NCBI GenBank assembly: GCA_015680685.1
Contig: MNCI01005296.1
Location: forward strand, 129,232-193,231
DNA: 64,000 nucleotides
Direction of reading: 5' to 3'
From: Gnetum montanum
Taxonomy: Eukaryota > Streptophyta > Gnetopsida > Gnetales > Gnetaceae
Below, piece after piece: positions 49,993 through 61,353 of this stretch. Position 1 is the stretch's first letter. Every line of letters starts with the position of its first letter. Below the pieces are notes generated by a model. It was not told the origin of the DNA. It did not search any database and worked only from the letters and a program-made list of their open reading frames with translations. The translations under genes were made by a program, and so were the position numbers.

Positions 49993-50430
49993 ATGGCCCC
50001 TAAAAGAAGACAACAAGGAGGACCTTCTCAAGGTGCAACCGAACGACTAGGGGAACGTGGAGGCTAAGGACCTCATGCAAAACATGCAGAGCAGAAGGCA
50101 CAATCATTTAGCATCCATCATGGAACTCATGTTACTGCATAATCTATCCAAGAAAAAGGAGGAGAGGTCAAGGCCTGACCCTATGAAAAGGAACAAGAGC
50201 TATCTACAGTATGGCATGTCAAGGCCAATCAAGTATTCCCATAGCTGCCATGCCCATGGGAAATGTCGACCCCATCAAACATTAGAACATCACCATGGAT
50301 GACTCATAATCCTCGAATAGAAGAGGAGAAACGTCAAGCGCTTCTTCAATGATATTAAGCTTAGAAGCCTGGAGCGCAAGACAAAGGGAAGCAACCCATG
50401 GAGGAGCCACCATCACCTGGAACCACATGA
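49993..50430 (+). pseudogene. ORF2 remnant of element A
   Basis: The ATG at 49993 follows TTGTGTGATTATAG directly. It encodes MAPKRRQQGGPSQGATERLG and then a stop (50065). Further down, a matching frame gives WHVKANQVF, TSPWMTHNPRIEEEKRQAL and KPGAQDKGKQPMEEPPSPG before the stop at 50428-50430. Both ends match ORF2 of element B, but the middle of about 2.3 kb is missing. A is an internally deleted copy. The function is unknown. Confidence 0.65.
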
Positions 50431-50600
50431 GTTCCAACACAATTTTGTAATTTTGTAATTTTGTGTTCATGTTCCAATTTTGTCATATCCGCTGCGGCAT
50501 GAATAAATTTCTAGTCAATTAATAATCCCATACCTATCTACTGTGTAATCAATTGAGCTTGTTCCTCACTTTCTTTGACTCGAGGATGAGTTTTTATTCA

Positions 50601-50612
50601 ATCGTGGGGGTA
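50601..50612 (+). other. Polypurine tract of element A
   Basis: ATCGTGGGGGTA lies immediately before the 3' LTR (TGATGAATCG). The same CGTGGGGGTA or CATGGGGGTA adjoins the LTRs of elements B and E. Confidence 0.8.
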
Positions 50613-51461
50613 TGATGAATCGTGGTTAACCAGGCCCCGTATACTAGGCCACCCCCGTATACGCGGCCCCATATACATGGCCCCGTTTACGTAGTGTCTG
50701 TTTCTAGCTATAAACAAGTGCACACCCATCACACTTAGGCATCTTTTGGGTTAATTGTAGGGAAGCTCTTACAGTTTGTTTCCATAGAAGTTAGACTATT
50801 TTCCCAAGTGCATGCTCGCAATGTGATGATTGTAATTGTACGACACGTTTATTCGAGTGTGACGTACTTGGACACGCACATGACTGGAAATAAAGATCAA
50901 GATTACTTCATCATTATGTCATTCCCTTAGTTTAATTATTTAATTTTTATTGTTATTTATTACTTTCTTAGTTAATATTTCTTTACCACCATTTACTATT
51001 CTTGTTGTTAAACGTGGAATGAGTACGACTTAATCACGAGCATTTAAGAGTGACTACCTGGTATCCCAATAGTGTATCTAGGAGCGTTTAAGTAATATAT
51101 GCTTGGTAATCCCAGTAGTAGTCATGCACAAGGTCCAAGATGTGTACAAATGATTAAGGAATGGATGCTCATCACACTTAGGCTAGCTTAGATTCTCTCT
51201 CCCTTTTTCCTCCTATCTTAATTGAAGTTCTTTTCCATTGCCTCTAGGAGTAGCACTAGGTTAGAAACCAAATCATACACCTCACTCTAGACTAAACCAT
51301 ACATGACAAATCATATACTAGTCCAGGTGGGAAGGCAGCAAACTGTGATCAATGTGTAATGATCTAGATACCACAACTAGCTCGTCCACGGAGTTTGACC
51401 GGATCGTGCGTGAACGCTCGTATTCGTATGGTTGAGTGTAGGGGTACCTTGCCACTCATCA
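50613..51461 (+). repeat. 3' LTR of element A
   Basis: It is 849 bp, homologous to 45318-46136 throughout. It contains one additional U3 unit with GTATACTAGGCCACCCCC and GTATACGCGGCCCC at about 50638-50680. It ends TTGCCACTCATCA, then ATTAG. Confidence 0.92.
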
Positions 51462-51466
51462 ATTAG

Positions 51467-52251
51467 CCTAGGCTTTGATCACCAAGTTTCTATTGATCTC
51501 ATTAATACTTAATGCCACGTTGATGAACAATAGAATTCCCTAATTTTACTTGATGTGATTGACCTCTTAGGACCAAATGTCTTTTGCTATGCTTTCACAC
51601 TAACTAATAGAAAATATTAAATACAAAACAAAGGTTCACACCCTAGTTTTTCAATGCAACAAACACACAATACTTTACTAGCCTAGGATAGGTTAGGTAG
51701 TGTTACATTTATAATGTTTATCTTAAAGCCCTTGAATAAGGTTCTTTGGAATTACTCTAAATACTAGAGCAGTTAAGATTTTCTAAAAAGTAGGTGACTC
51801 TAGTAGCATAAATAACTAAAGACTCATCACTCTTTTAAAAGTTGTTTAGAAAAATATTATTAAAACCAATGCAAATAAGCTGAATTTTTTTAAGGGGAAG
51901 GTAATAAAACGATGTATTAAAAAAAAAAAACAAAAATTGGTGGTTGGGGAGTGGGGGTGTGGTAGGGGGTACCATAAAATATATAGTTCAATTGGAACTT
52001 TATAACTGAACATTATCCACTACATTCAAACCAATGACTTGAAGTAAAAATTACATCTTAGAGAAGCTATAAACATTCAATGTCATTTGGGAGAACTTGG
52101 AGTACAAAAAATAAGACAAGAAAAATATTTGAGATCATTAAAAGTAATAACATAAACCAAAAAAAAAAAAAAAACTGGCCTAACCTATTAGTGTAAAACT
52201 ACCTAACCTATCCTACTTTGAATAAAATTTCTCTTTACAATGCTTAATTAT
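51467..52251. other. Intergenic, SINE-like copy
   Basis: A minus-strand copy of the SINE-like family lies at about 51950-52040. A-rich runs lie near 51920 and 52160. No gene is supported. Confidence 0.5.
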
Positions 52252-53127
52252 TGATGAGCGACGAGGTACCCCTACGCTCAACCATACGAATAAGAGCATG
52301 TACACACGATCTGGTCAAACTCCGTCAATGGACTAGTTGTGGCACCTAGATAGTTATACATTGATCGTAGTTCATTGTCTTCCCACTTGGACTAGTAATT
52401 TCTTTATCACGTATGGTTTAGTCCAGAGTGAGATGTATGATGTGGCTTCTACTACTATGCTAGTCTTGATGGTGATAAAGACATGAATTAACTAAACTAA
52501 TGAGCAATAGGAAATAAGATCTAAGCTAGCCTAAGTGCGATGAGCATCTGTTCCTAATCATCCGTACGCTTCTTGGACTTCGTGTACTACTTTTGGGATT
52601 ACCAAACACACATCACTCAAAGCACTACTTGATACACTACTGGGTTACCATGTAGTTACACTTAAAGGTTCGTGATGAAGGCGTACTCATTCCACATTAA
52701 CAACAGAAATAGTAAAAGATAATAAAAGAAATATTAACTAAGAAAACAAAAATAAATAATAAATAATTAAAACAAATTAAAAGCTAAGTGAATATTGTAA
52801 TGATGAAGTAATTTCGATCTTTATTGTTGATCATGTGCATGTCCAAGTACGTCACACTCGAACAAAGCTTTCATACAATTACAAGCATCACACTGTGGGC
52901 ATGCACTTGGAAAGAACACTAAAACTAACTATGACAAAAGAAAAGAATTTCTAACTTTCTACCAAACTAACTATTGACCAATTAATCTCGTTGTGTGCCT
53001 GAGTGTTGTATTTATAGACTAACACAGGAATCACGATATCGTGTATATGATATCGTGTCCAAGCTACAATATCATGTACCTGATATCGCATACCTGATAT
53101 TGAGGCCTGGCAAACCATGATTCATCA
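52252..53127 (-). repeat. 3' LTR of element B
   Basis: On the + strand it begins TGATGAGCGACGAGGTACCC and ends AACCATGATTCATCA, followed by TACCCCCACGACTAAAT, the complement of the purine tract. U3 (53031-53106) carries repeated GATATCGTG/GATATCGCA motifs; the TATA complement is near 53013. Confidence 0.88.
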
Positions 53128-53308
53128 TACCCCCACGACTAAATAAAAACTTATCCTTGAGTCAAACAAAATGAGGAACAAGTGCGTTTGATTATAAACA
53201 GTGAATAGATATGGGATTATTAAATGACCTTGGACTATTTCATGCTATAGTGTGGGACTAAACAAAACAAAATCTAAATACCAATACAAAATACAAAATT
53301 TGTGGAAC

Positions 53309-56072
53309 TCATGTGGCTCCTAGTGATGGTGGCTCTTCCATGGGCACCTTTCCTTTGTCCTGTTCTCCAGGCTTCTGAAATGGATACCTTTGAAGAAGTG
53401 CTTGAAGTTTTTCCTCCTTTATCCAAGGATCATGCATCATCCATGCTGATGTTCCAATGTTTGATGGAGTCGGCACTTCCCACATACATGGCAGTTGTGG
53501 GAACATTTCATTGGCCTTGACATACCATGCCATAAACAGCCATTGTTCCTCCTCATAGGCTCTATCTTTGTCCTTGAGTTCCTGATAATCTGTAAGCTAT
53601 CGAGCCAAATCTGCTACCACGTCTTTCTAACCCTAGTAGCTAGCCTATACCACCTCTAATTCAGAGTTTGCTATTTCTAATTTTTGCAATCTCTTCTTAT
53701 GTTCCTCAAACTTTGTCTCATATTTAGCATAGGTGGTAGCTACCTACTTCTCAAGCTCAGTTCTTGAGCACCCTACTATTAACATGGCCAAGTTGGCATA
53801 TTACAAGTTTGCAACTCCATGTATTCTTTAAGATCTTGGATTTTCTGGTCCCAACTTTTTCATTCTGCTTGATGGACGAAGGCATAAGTATCCAGTATGG
53901 CTCGTCGGTCAGTATGTTGAGCATTGAAAGAATTAATGTGGGCCTTAGCCATATATATCTCCTTTTCAATGATTTCCTTGTACATTTCCACCTAGTCACG
54001 GAAGTGTTCTTTTAACTTCTCATGCTTTTTGGCCTCATTTTTCCATGCATTTATTTCTATGGCCATCTTTTGTCGAATTGCATGGACCTCCTCCATGGAG
54101 AGGGTTCTATTCTCCTTGGCCAAGTGATCCATGTCTTAATTGACCCAAACTAGTTGTTCTCGCAATTATTGGAAACTTTCTTCGAGAATGTTCTTCTATT
54201 TCTCAACTGCAGTCAACTTAAGATTCTCAGTAGAAAGTAATTTATTTTCCTCTTGTAAGGCCTTGAGAGCTTTCGTATGTGCATATGTTTGAGCTTGTGC
54301 CTTTGAAGCATCCCAATTGACCTATTTCTTTTCCCTTGTCACCCTTTTATTTTCTTTCAACAATTTATTTAGTAACTTGGTTTTGAAAATGACTAATTGG
54401 TTAGCTACAATAAAATGGGAAGGATCCCATTATTCAGCTTGTAGGGTAACGATCTTTTCTTGCAATCTTTGCAACTCTACTTCCACGTGCTGGGCCCTAA
54501 CTTCAGCCATGACCAATTTTCCTTTGGTGGAAATGAGGTCTAATTGTGCTGCAATGACATCATAGGGAATGTCAAACAAGGACGTCATAACTTGTCTTAT
54601 TTGCAACAAGCGATCCAAAGCATCCTCATGTTTTGTAAGAGTCATTGAGGGACTAGCCCAAGCTTGGGCATCACATGCTCCTGTGAAATTTTTTGGTGGC
54701 ATAACAGGAATGCTAAACAATTCTTTGATGTGGTCTATGACCACCTCTACTATGCCTACTGCATCATAATGTTGTATGACCACCACTATGGCTCCTTCAC
54801 CAATTTCCAACCTGACCTAGAAAGATGCAGCATTCCCAAAGATCTGTTGAGACCATTGGGACTTTCCTCTTGAAATTAATGAAGTATGTCCACTTGCAAG
54901 GTCAGCTAAAACAATGGGCTATACAACGTCATCAATGACCCTGAAATAGTTTTCAACATCATGACTTCCCCAACTGACCATTTTGGTGATTGTTCGGAGA
55001 TGATTAATAGACCATCGATAGTCTTGTTGCAGTGATGGTGATTACTAGACTTGCTAGCTTATGGGCTGTGTGTCGAGCCCCACTTCCTATTGTTGGCTGG
55101 GTCCTACCATTTGGGGCACAATGGGCCCAACCGTTTGCTCCTCCTCCTATTCTAACTACTTGCCAACATCTTTCCTAGGCACTGGTAGTTTGAGCAACTC
55201 AGCATATGAAGTAGTTTAAGCTTTTCTAGGAACATCATTTGTGTAGCCCAAGATCCCAGCACATCTGCATAGCTTCCTGATAAGACAAGGGAAAGGCAAA
55301 GTAAGCTTCCCTATCTTCCTTTCTTCAAATCGCCTTAATATCTCCATTAGATATAAATGGGGCAGATTTGCATTAAATTTTCCCATCAAAATTGCACTAC
55401 CCTATGCTACATAAGTAGATAATCTATTTAAACCTTTGGTGGGGAAAAGGTGATAAGTGCCGATCTTAAAGTAGATCCTCTCTTCCAGGGTCAATTCTCC
55501 ATAAACTTATTCTCCTTATCGTAGGCCTATTTCAACCATAATTTTTTCACATCTACATCTAAGCGATTGAACAAATGAGCAACTTTTGGTCCCTCATTTG
55601 GAAGATTTAGGACCTCCGTAATGGCCTTTGCAGAAAAATCAATGAAGACACCACCTACATTGGCAATGGTGCCTTCCTCCTTACCAAGTCAAAATTGATA
55701 CATTTTACCCAAATACCAATCACCGCTCTCTAAGAGGATAGGCCATAATGGAGATGCCTTCAGTTGAGTCTTCACTGGTTCAAGGGCAAACTCATTGAAA
55801 GGGCCAAAATTGAGCTCCACTATCATAGCTGCAAAGGTGGGTGTCTCCCAAATGACTTGGAGACATTTAGGAGATAGCGTAAGATGTTGCCCTGGTTTCA
55901 AGGCTCTAACTTTGTCACCTTTTGCATGGCCAAATAGGGTTTCTTAGTGAATGCTAAATAAGTGGGCCTCTTGCTCTGCATGTTCTACTTGAGGTTCCTA
56001 GCCTCTACCTTCTCTCGAGCATTTAGTTGCACCTTGAGAAGGCCCTCCTTACTATCCTCTTTTAAGGGTCAT
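53309..56072 (-). pseudogene. ORF2 of element B (long, pol-unrelated, with stops)
   Basis: The minus-strand ATG at 56072 follows TTGTGTGATTTCAG directly. It encodes MTLKRG, stops, then GGPSQGATK, aligned with the ORF2 start of A. Downstream pieces are LSPKCLQVIWETPTFAAMIV, then a segment with VFIDFSAKAITEVLNLPNEG, which faintly recalls the plant transposon-associated domain often found in retroelement extra ORFs. A coiled-coil-like stretch (54810-54430, LDRLLQIRQV..LQRLQEKIVTLQAE) follows. The conserved C-terminus is KGKVPMEEPPSLGAT (53533-53309). About 920 codons if intact; several stops and frameshifts exist. Its place before the 3' LTR is where env-like ORFs sit in Athila-type elements. 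The function is unknown. Confidence 0.6.
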
Positions 56073-56382
56073 CTGAAATCACACAAGGACCGATTATTAG
56101 TAAGGTTTTTTAAACAAATTCAGTTATCATATACCTTACTCATTACCTTTAATAAATGTGTAATTCTTTGCTTAGTGTGATTCTAAAGTTAGAAATTTTC
56201 AAGGAAGTTGCCCTAAAAGTTTAATGTTGGACCTGATCTATTTAGGTGACTCATATAATAATTTAGATGACTTGGGTGAAGAAAGAAAATTAGTTTGGCA
56301 TAAATTTTTAATGGTACTTACCCCTATGATATCCTTTGGGCAATAGCAAATTTCAAAAAAATTATGCACAAGTTCTACGGTA

Positions 56383-56670
56383 CCCCTCCCCCATGACTAA
56401 GTTAAACACTCCGAGTTTAATTAGGTTCAATTGGAAAAGAAATCGGAGCATAAAATAGTGAAGGTTGAATTTAGACTTGCAAATCGTTGAAAATCATGAA
56501 AGAAAATTTGAAAAACTCCCCTACGTCAATTGTTGAAAATGAATTTTGTAGTGTGCAGGGATCCCACATATACTTTTTATAAATGCGATATCGCGTATGC
56601 AATAGCACATACCCAGTATCGCATCAGACCCAATATCAAGTACCTGGTATCGCGTCCCAACCAAGATAGG
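56383..56670 (-). repeat. Second purine-tract-like and U3-like pieces inside element B
   Basis: GGTACCCCTCCCCCATGACTAAG at 56378-56400 resembles the complement of the element's purine tract and its flank. TTTATAAATGCGATATCGCG at 56577 onward, through about 56662, resembles LTR U3 sequence with GATATC/GTATCGCG motifs. Both lie between ORF2 and the spacer, about 3.2 kb from the real 3' LTR. They suggest a recombined or partly nested copy. Confidence 0.5.
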
Positions 56671-56837
56671 GTACTTTAGTAGAATTGATGATTTTTTGAG
56701 TTGTAGCACCAAAACTAAAGGATTTGAAGTAGATTCAAAAGGTCTAGGGTAAGGGCAAATGGAAATTGAGGTACCAAAAGTGTAATGAAGCAAAGTCATA
56801 CAATAAAGTTCTTTGAAAAGGATAAGGAAAAAGTCAT

Positions 56838-57085
56838 GCAAGTGGGTCCTCCCCAAAGCAAGTTCCAACCTATAATGGAATACTCATAGGGTATAAAATG
56901 ATGTGGTGGTATGCAATAAGTACAAATTGCAAAAGTCACGTAAGTGGGTCCTCCCCAAAGCAAGTTCCAACCTATAATGGAATACTCAAAGGGTATAAAA
57001 TGATGTGGTGGTATGGAATAAGTGCAAATTGCAAAAGTCATGCAAGTTGGTCCTCCCCAAAGTAAGTTCCAACCTATAATGCCCT
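56838..57085 (-). repeat. About 104-bp tandem array, 2.4 copies, in element B spacer
   Basis: Units begin AAGTGGGTCCTCCCCAAAG at about 56841 and 56941, with a partial third at about 57045. Each contains GTTCCAACCTATAATGG, GGGTATAAAATGATGTGG and a TGCAAAAGTCA end. Element A has one copy of the same block (about 49660-49740 in the opposite orientation). Confidence 0.85.
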
Positions 57086-58137
57086 TATGTAACCACATCT
57101 TAAAATGTCTATGGGCACTAGAAGGATTAAATGCAACCCACACTTGTGTAACAAAACACACACATGTTAAGTACTACCGCTATGAGGTGTGAATTCTATG
57201 TAACATAAGACATAAGTTAGAAGTACTTGGACTATGAGATGAGATGAATTGTAAAAGGGATTGTAGAGATTAGTATGTGAGGTAACTTACCCTGGGCACA
57301 ATGAATCCTAAGTGTTGTGCATGATTAAATTATCATTAGCCTTTCGCTCCAAGATTAAAACCAAGTTCGTACCTCTGATCAGTGACATTGCATTGTTTCA
57401 TCCTAATGACAGACAACCATAAGAGCATTATGACAGCAAGGTGTATGATCACTTGGCATTTTGCACAAGGGAGGAGTGATTCAAATTTTTCTGCAGCAAG
57501 TTTTTCTTGAGTTTTTCTTTTTAGCTGCTCTTCTTTCTTTTCTTTTTCTTCTTCTAGCTGCTTTTTCACTTCATCTTTCCCAAAGGTGATCTAGAGGAGT
57601 CACCAACCTTTAGGCATGGGTACATGTCTTTCCAGTGGGACCTCCCAAAATAGCATTGAGTTCCTTTCTTAAGTGCTTTTATTACCACTCTTGCTCCCAT
57701 TGTTCGTTAGATCTACAAGGATCTTAGTAAAACCAACTTGCATAATAGCACATACATATGTCGCCAAAGAGAATCCATAAGTCCCCTTGATGTCACACCC
57801 TTGCCATTCCCTCTTAGTTCATCACTCTTCACTCTAGGCATAATGAGTACAAAGTTACTTTAAGTTTTGATGATAACAAGAATATCATCATCCCCAGAGC
57901 AAGAACCTCTTATTAATAGAATGGGTGGATGGATGTTGTGGGCTCACTGTCCAAATAATTAGTCACTTGTGACTTGATAACATAGAATAATGCCTCAACT
58001 GATGGGTTACATGAGTATTTTATTCATAGATGATATTACCCACAAAAATATAAAACAACAAATTGGAAAAACAAGAAATTAGAAAACACAAAATTGTAAA
58101 ACCAAAGAAAAGAAAAAACATTTACTAATTTTGCTTG
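57086..58137 (-). other. Element B spacer between gag and the tandem array
   Basis: No RT or integrase motif is seen. It includes CCTTGATGTCACACCCTTG near 57785, shared with A and E. An E/K-rich minus-strand ORF (57569-57336) is low-complexity and not called. Confidence 0.55.
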
Positions 58138-60495
58138 TTAGAATGGGGGATATCCTCCATGACTAAACCTTTGATCAAGGCAAGAAATAATAAATGAAAA
58201 GTTAGGATCCATGCACGTTGAAAATATTAGGTTCCGGTCGTATCCAAACCATTGGGTGTCTTTTGATGTAGTGGCAGGGATGTACCCAAATTGGGGTTCA
58301 CACACTTGATTAAAGTAGGCATAGTGGGGCAGATTATAAAATGTGGTCATGTGATAAGAAGCTAACCCACTATGGCATCCATGACCATAAGACAATATGC
58401 AAGGATCGATATGTCCCCTTACATTATTAGATTCATTAGGCCACATGGTTGTTGGAGTATTGATCAATGACCTGGATAAGGTAACAGGAGGCATTGAGTC
58501 TAAAGAGGAAGGTGCATCACAGTGTTGGGTTTGTGCTGAGTTGGAGGATGCAGTGGTTTCAGAATTATGCTATCTCTTTCTTTGGCCATGCCTAAAGAAA
58601 GGATGCTTCTGACTTTGTGGAGAACTCCCACTGCTATTGATAGTAGCAGCATAAGTAATGTTTGTTGGTTAGTGCTATGGTGCAAAACTTTTCAGTACAA
58701 CTGGGGGTGATGTAGAAGGAGGTGAAGGATGAGAATATTGAGAGTAAGAAGGAGTATAAGGAATATGAGGTGGTGACCCCGTGGAAGAGAACATGGGTTG
58801 ATGATACTCAAGAGAGTGATAATGACGAGGTGAAGTAGAGGATGTTGATCTAGTTAGAGAAATAGCATGTTGAATGTAATAAGCACTTAGTTTCGGGTGA
58901 TACAAAGGGTGTGGCCAGTTTGACAATGGCCTCCCCCACGACTAGTGGTTTTGCCACTATAGTTGAACACCGTACTTCAATATGAAATCTGGATGTAGCA
59001 TTCTTCCCCAATGCTCATGTAAGTGTGACAAGATTGGGCATTAGCCTTTGGGGTGATCGTACAGGCAAACATCGCATTGATACTTGTGATTTATAGTTGA
59101 GCCCCTATCCTTATTTTCTTTAGCCCTTCCTTCCAATTGTCAAATGGTGTTCAGTCCTATTTCTAGGTTTGGTATCCTCTATTTGTTTTGGTTGTCAGAG
59201 TTATCTTGTGTAGTTTTCCCTCTAATAATGTTTGCATATTCTCCACATTTTTCATGTACCCACTCTATCATCTTGTTGATCTTTGCCTTGATTTCATCTA
59301 GTGATTTTAGTATTGGCAAAGGTGGGAATGGTTTCACCCCCTTGAGGTGAGTTGATTTCTCCTCTTCATGATTATGGACCTTTGTTATTTCAAGAGTTTG
59401 GTCCTGTTGAGATTTTTCAACATTCTCCCATTTGGCTATTTCTCCTTCTTCTTTTGCTACCCACTGAATAAGCTCTTGGAATTGATGGGTTCATAGTTCA
59501 TATAGTTGACCTAGGGCATACATCTCTAGTGTCTTCCTTGTTTCATTATGAAGCCCATCCATGATGTGCTTCCTCGGAGAACCCATGGCCTAGGCATTTA
59601 TTTAACAAAGAGTAATATCTTTCTAAGGTCATGTCCAAGGTTCATGTTGTCCTTGTTTCCACTCTTGGATTTGTCTCCTCAAGGCCAACACTCTTGTACA
59701 GTTTTGATATCTTTCGTTGAAGAGGTTTACCATTGTAGGCCAACGATGAATTGAATTTGGTTTTAAAGACCTATACCACACTTTTTCTTGGCCAACGAGT
59801 GTCATAGGAAAGAGCTTAAGCCTTTTCCATCCATTCTTAATGTTGTTCCATACATAGGCATCATAGAAGGCTTGTAAATGATGTTGCGAATCTAAATCAT
59901 AGCCTCCTGAGAACTTAGGAAAGTTGTTTAAATTAAGCCTAGGTAAACGGCTTTCCTTGCGATGCCTGCAAGATATCTAAATGGACTTTATTATATGCAT
60001 TAGGATCTTAGTGGCCAGTAAGGATTCATCGTCGCTAAATAGGTTGTGAGTTCGTGAGTTGGAACGATGTTGTCTATGTTCATGTTGGCGTTCCTGATTT
60101 TGCCTGTGGGTTTGATTTTTATTTCTATGTCGACCCCTTAAGGAATAGTCATCTGTGTCACAACCTAATGTTGAAAGAGCAAAGGAAGAGAAGGAACTGG
60201 TAGACTCATCATGACTTTTGTAAGTCTCCCAATCATCCCTTGATGTACTCTTACTACCCATTGAGAAGGTCCTAGGCCTTATGGTCCCCCTCATTCTAGG
60301 GGATGTTCCATCTTCACTAGAGGTGTCTGATTTGGATGACAACAATCCTTAAGTATCATTAGGGTGTCTATGAACATATGAAACTCTTACATAAGATTGA
60401 GTACTCCAGACTTCTTCTTCATCATAAATCTTGTTGGTTCTCCAATGAATTGCCTCACTAGATGTTGCATTGTCACTGTCTTGTGAAAGAGACAT
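58138..60495 (-). pseudogene. Gag of element B (interrupted)
   Basis: From the ATG at 60495 the frame reads MSLSQDSDNATSSEAIHW, matching element A's gag start, then a Ser/Arg-rich linker with stops. Gag-core blocks follow between about 59960 and 59500, then the Pro/His-rich tail (about 58930-58140) ending HGGYPPF, as in A. Length if uninterrupted is about 786 codons. Confidence 0.75.
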
Positions 60496-60629
60496 TGTCA
60501 TGAATTATGTGTGACTTAATTGAATTTAATTTCTCTTTCTGAAAGATATATCGTTAATACTTTGTTAGAGCGATGTTGTATGATATAACTAATCTAGAGT
60601 AGTAGCACTATCCCCAACAATGGTGCCAA

Positions 60630-61164
60630 TGATGAGCAGCGAGGTACCCTACACTCAACCATACGAATATGAGCGTGTACGCATGATCCACTCGAACTCC
60701 GCGGATGGACTAGTTGTGGCACCTAGACAATTATGCATTGATCATAGTTCACTATCTTCCCACTTAGACTACCAATTGCTTTGTCATGTATGTTTTAGTC
60801 CAGAATGAGGTGTATGATGTGGTTTCTACTACTATGCTACTCCTAATGGCAATAAAGACATGAATTAACTAAACTAATGAGCAATAGGAAATAAGACCTA
60901 AGTTAGCCTAAGTGTGATGAACATCCATCCCTAATCATATGTACGCATCTTGGACTTTGTGTACTACTTCTGGGATTACCAAGCGCACATCACTTGAAGC
61001 ACTACTCGATACGCTACTGGGTTACCATGTAATTACACTTAAAGGTTCGTAATGAAGGTGTACTCATTCCGTGTTAATAACAGAAATAGTAAATGACGAT
61101 AAAAGAAATATTAACTAAGAAAAATAATAATAAATAATTAAAACAAATTAAAAGCTAAGCGAAT
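60630..61164 (-). repeat. Truncated 5' LTR of element B
   Basis: It matches 52252 onward (TGATGAGC...CGAGGTACC, CACATCACTTGAAGCACTACT, AAACAAATTAAAAGCTAAG) and loses homology at about 61165. R/U5 is kept and U3 is gone. Confidence 0.85.
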
Positions 61165-61353
61165 GAGTTGTTCATTGATCATCATTTTCAACATATTGGT
61201 ATAAATCAACTTGTTTATCCCCTTTGTCATATACAAAATAATATTTAACATGTTTTGAGATTGTAATTTGGTTTCAAATATCTAGGAATCGCTTTTTTTT
61301 TCTTGATATTAGAACTCTTATTGCTTCTCGATTCTATTTTCCTCCAAGGTATA
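61165..61353. other. Short unassigned sequence between elements B and C
   Basis: It is AT-rich, with a T-run near 61290 and no homology I can see within the window. It ends in GTATA just before the LTR of C. Confidence 0.5.

Larger units (their letters stand above)
45313..51466 (+). mobile_element. LTR element A: complete non-autonomous Ty3/gypsy-type retrotransposon with ATTAG target duplication
   Basis: LTRs are 45318-46136 (819 bp) and 50613-51461 (849 bp), flanked by ATTAG at 45313-45317 and 51462-51466. The tRNA-Asp-type PBS is at 46138-46154 and the purine tract ATCGTGGGGGTA is at about 50601-50612. The interior has a gag-like ORF with stops (46269-48565), a spacer, and a short ORF2 remnant (49993-50430). 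No protease, RT, RNase H or integrase was seen in its 4.5-kb interior. It therefore depended on enzymes supplied by another element. The PBS type and layout recall the Athila group, but this placement is inference. Confidence 0.9.
52252..61164 (-). mobile_element. LTR element B: pol-less gag + ORF2 element, 5' LTR truncated
   Basis: The 3' LTR is 52252-53127 (876 bp) and the 5' LTR is 60630-61164, only 535 bp because it is broken off at 61165. The missing part is U3 with the promoter. The PBS complement is at 60615-60629. The interior, on the minus strand, has gag (60495-58138), a spacer with a tandem array, and a long ORF2 region (56072-53309). No protease, RT or integrase was found. At about 7.5 kb the interior is longer than that of A mainly because ORF2 is full length. 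No target duplication could be paired. Confidence 0.85.

Noticed and set aside
46269-61164. Intact reverse transcriptase or integrase in elements A and B
   Set aside because: I looked for YxDD-type and HHCC/DDE-type patterns in the open frames and found none; the spacers are stop-rich on both strands.
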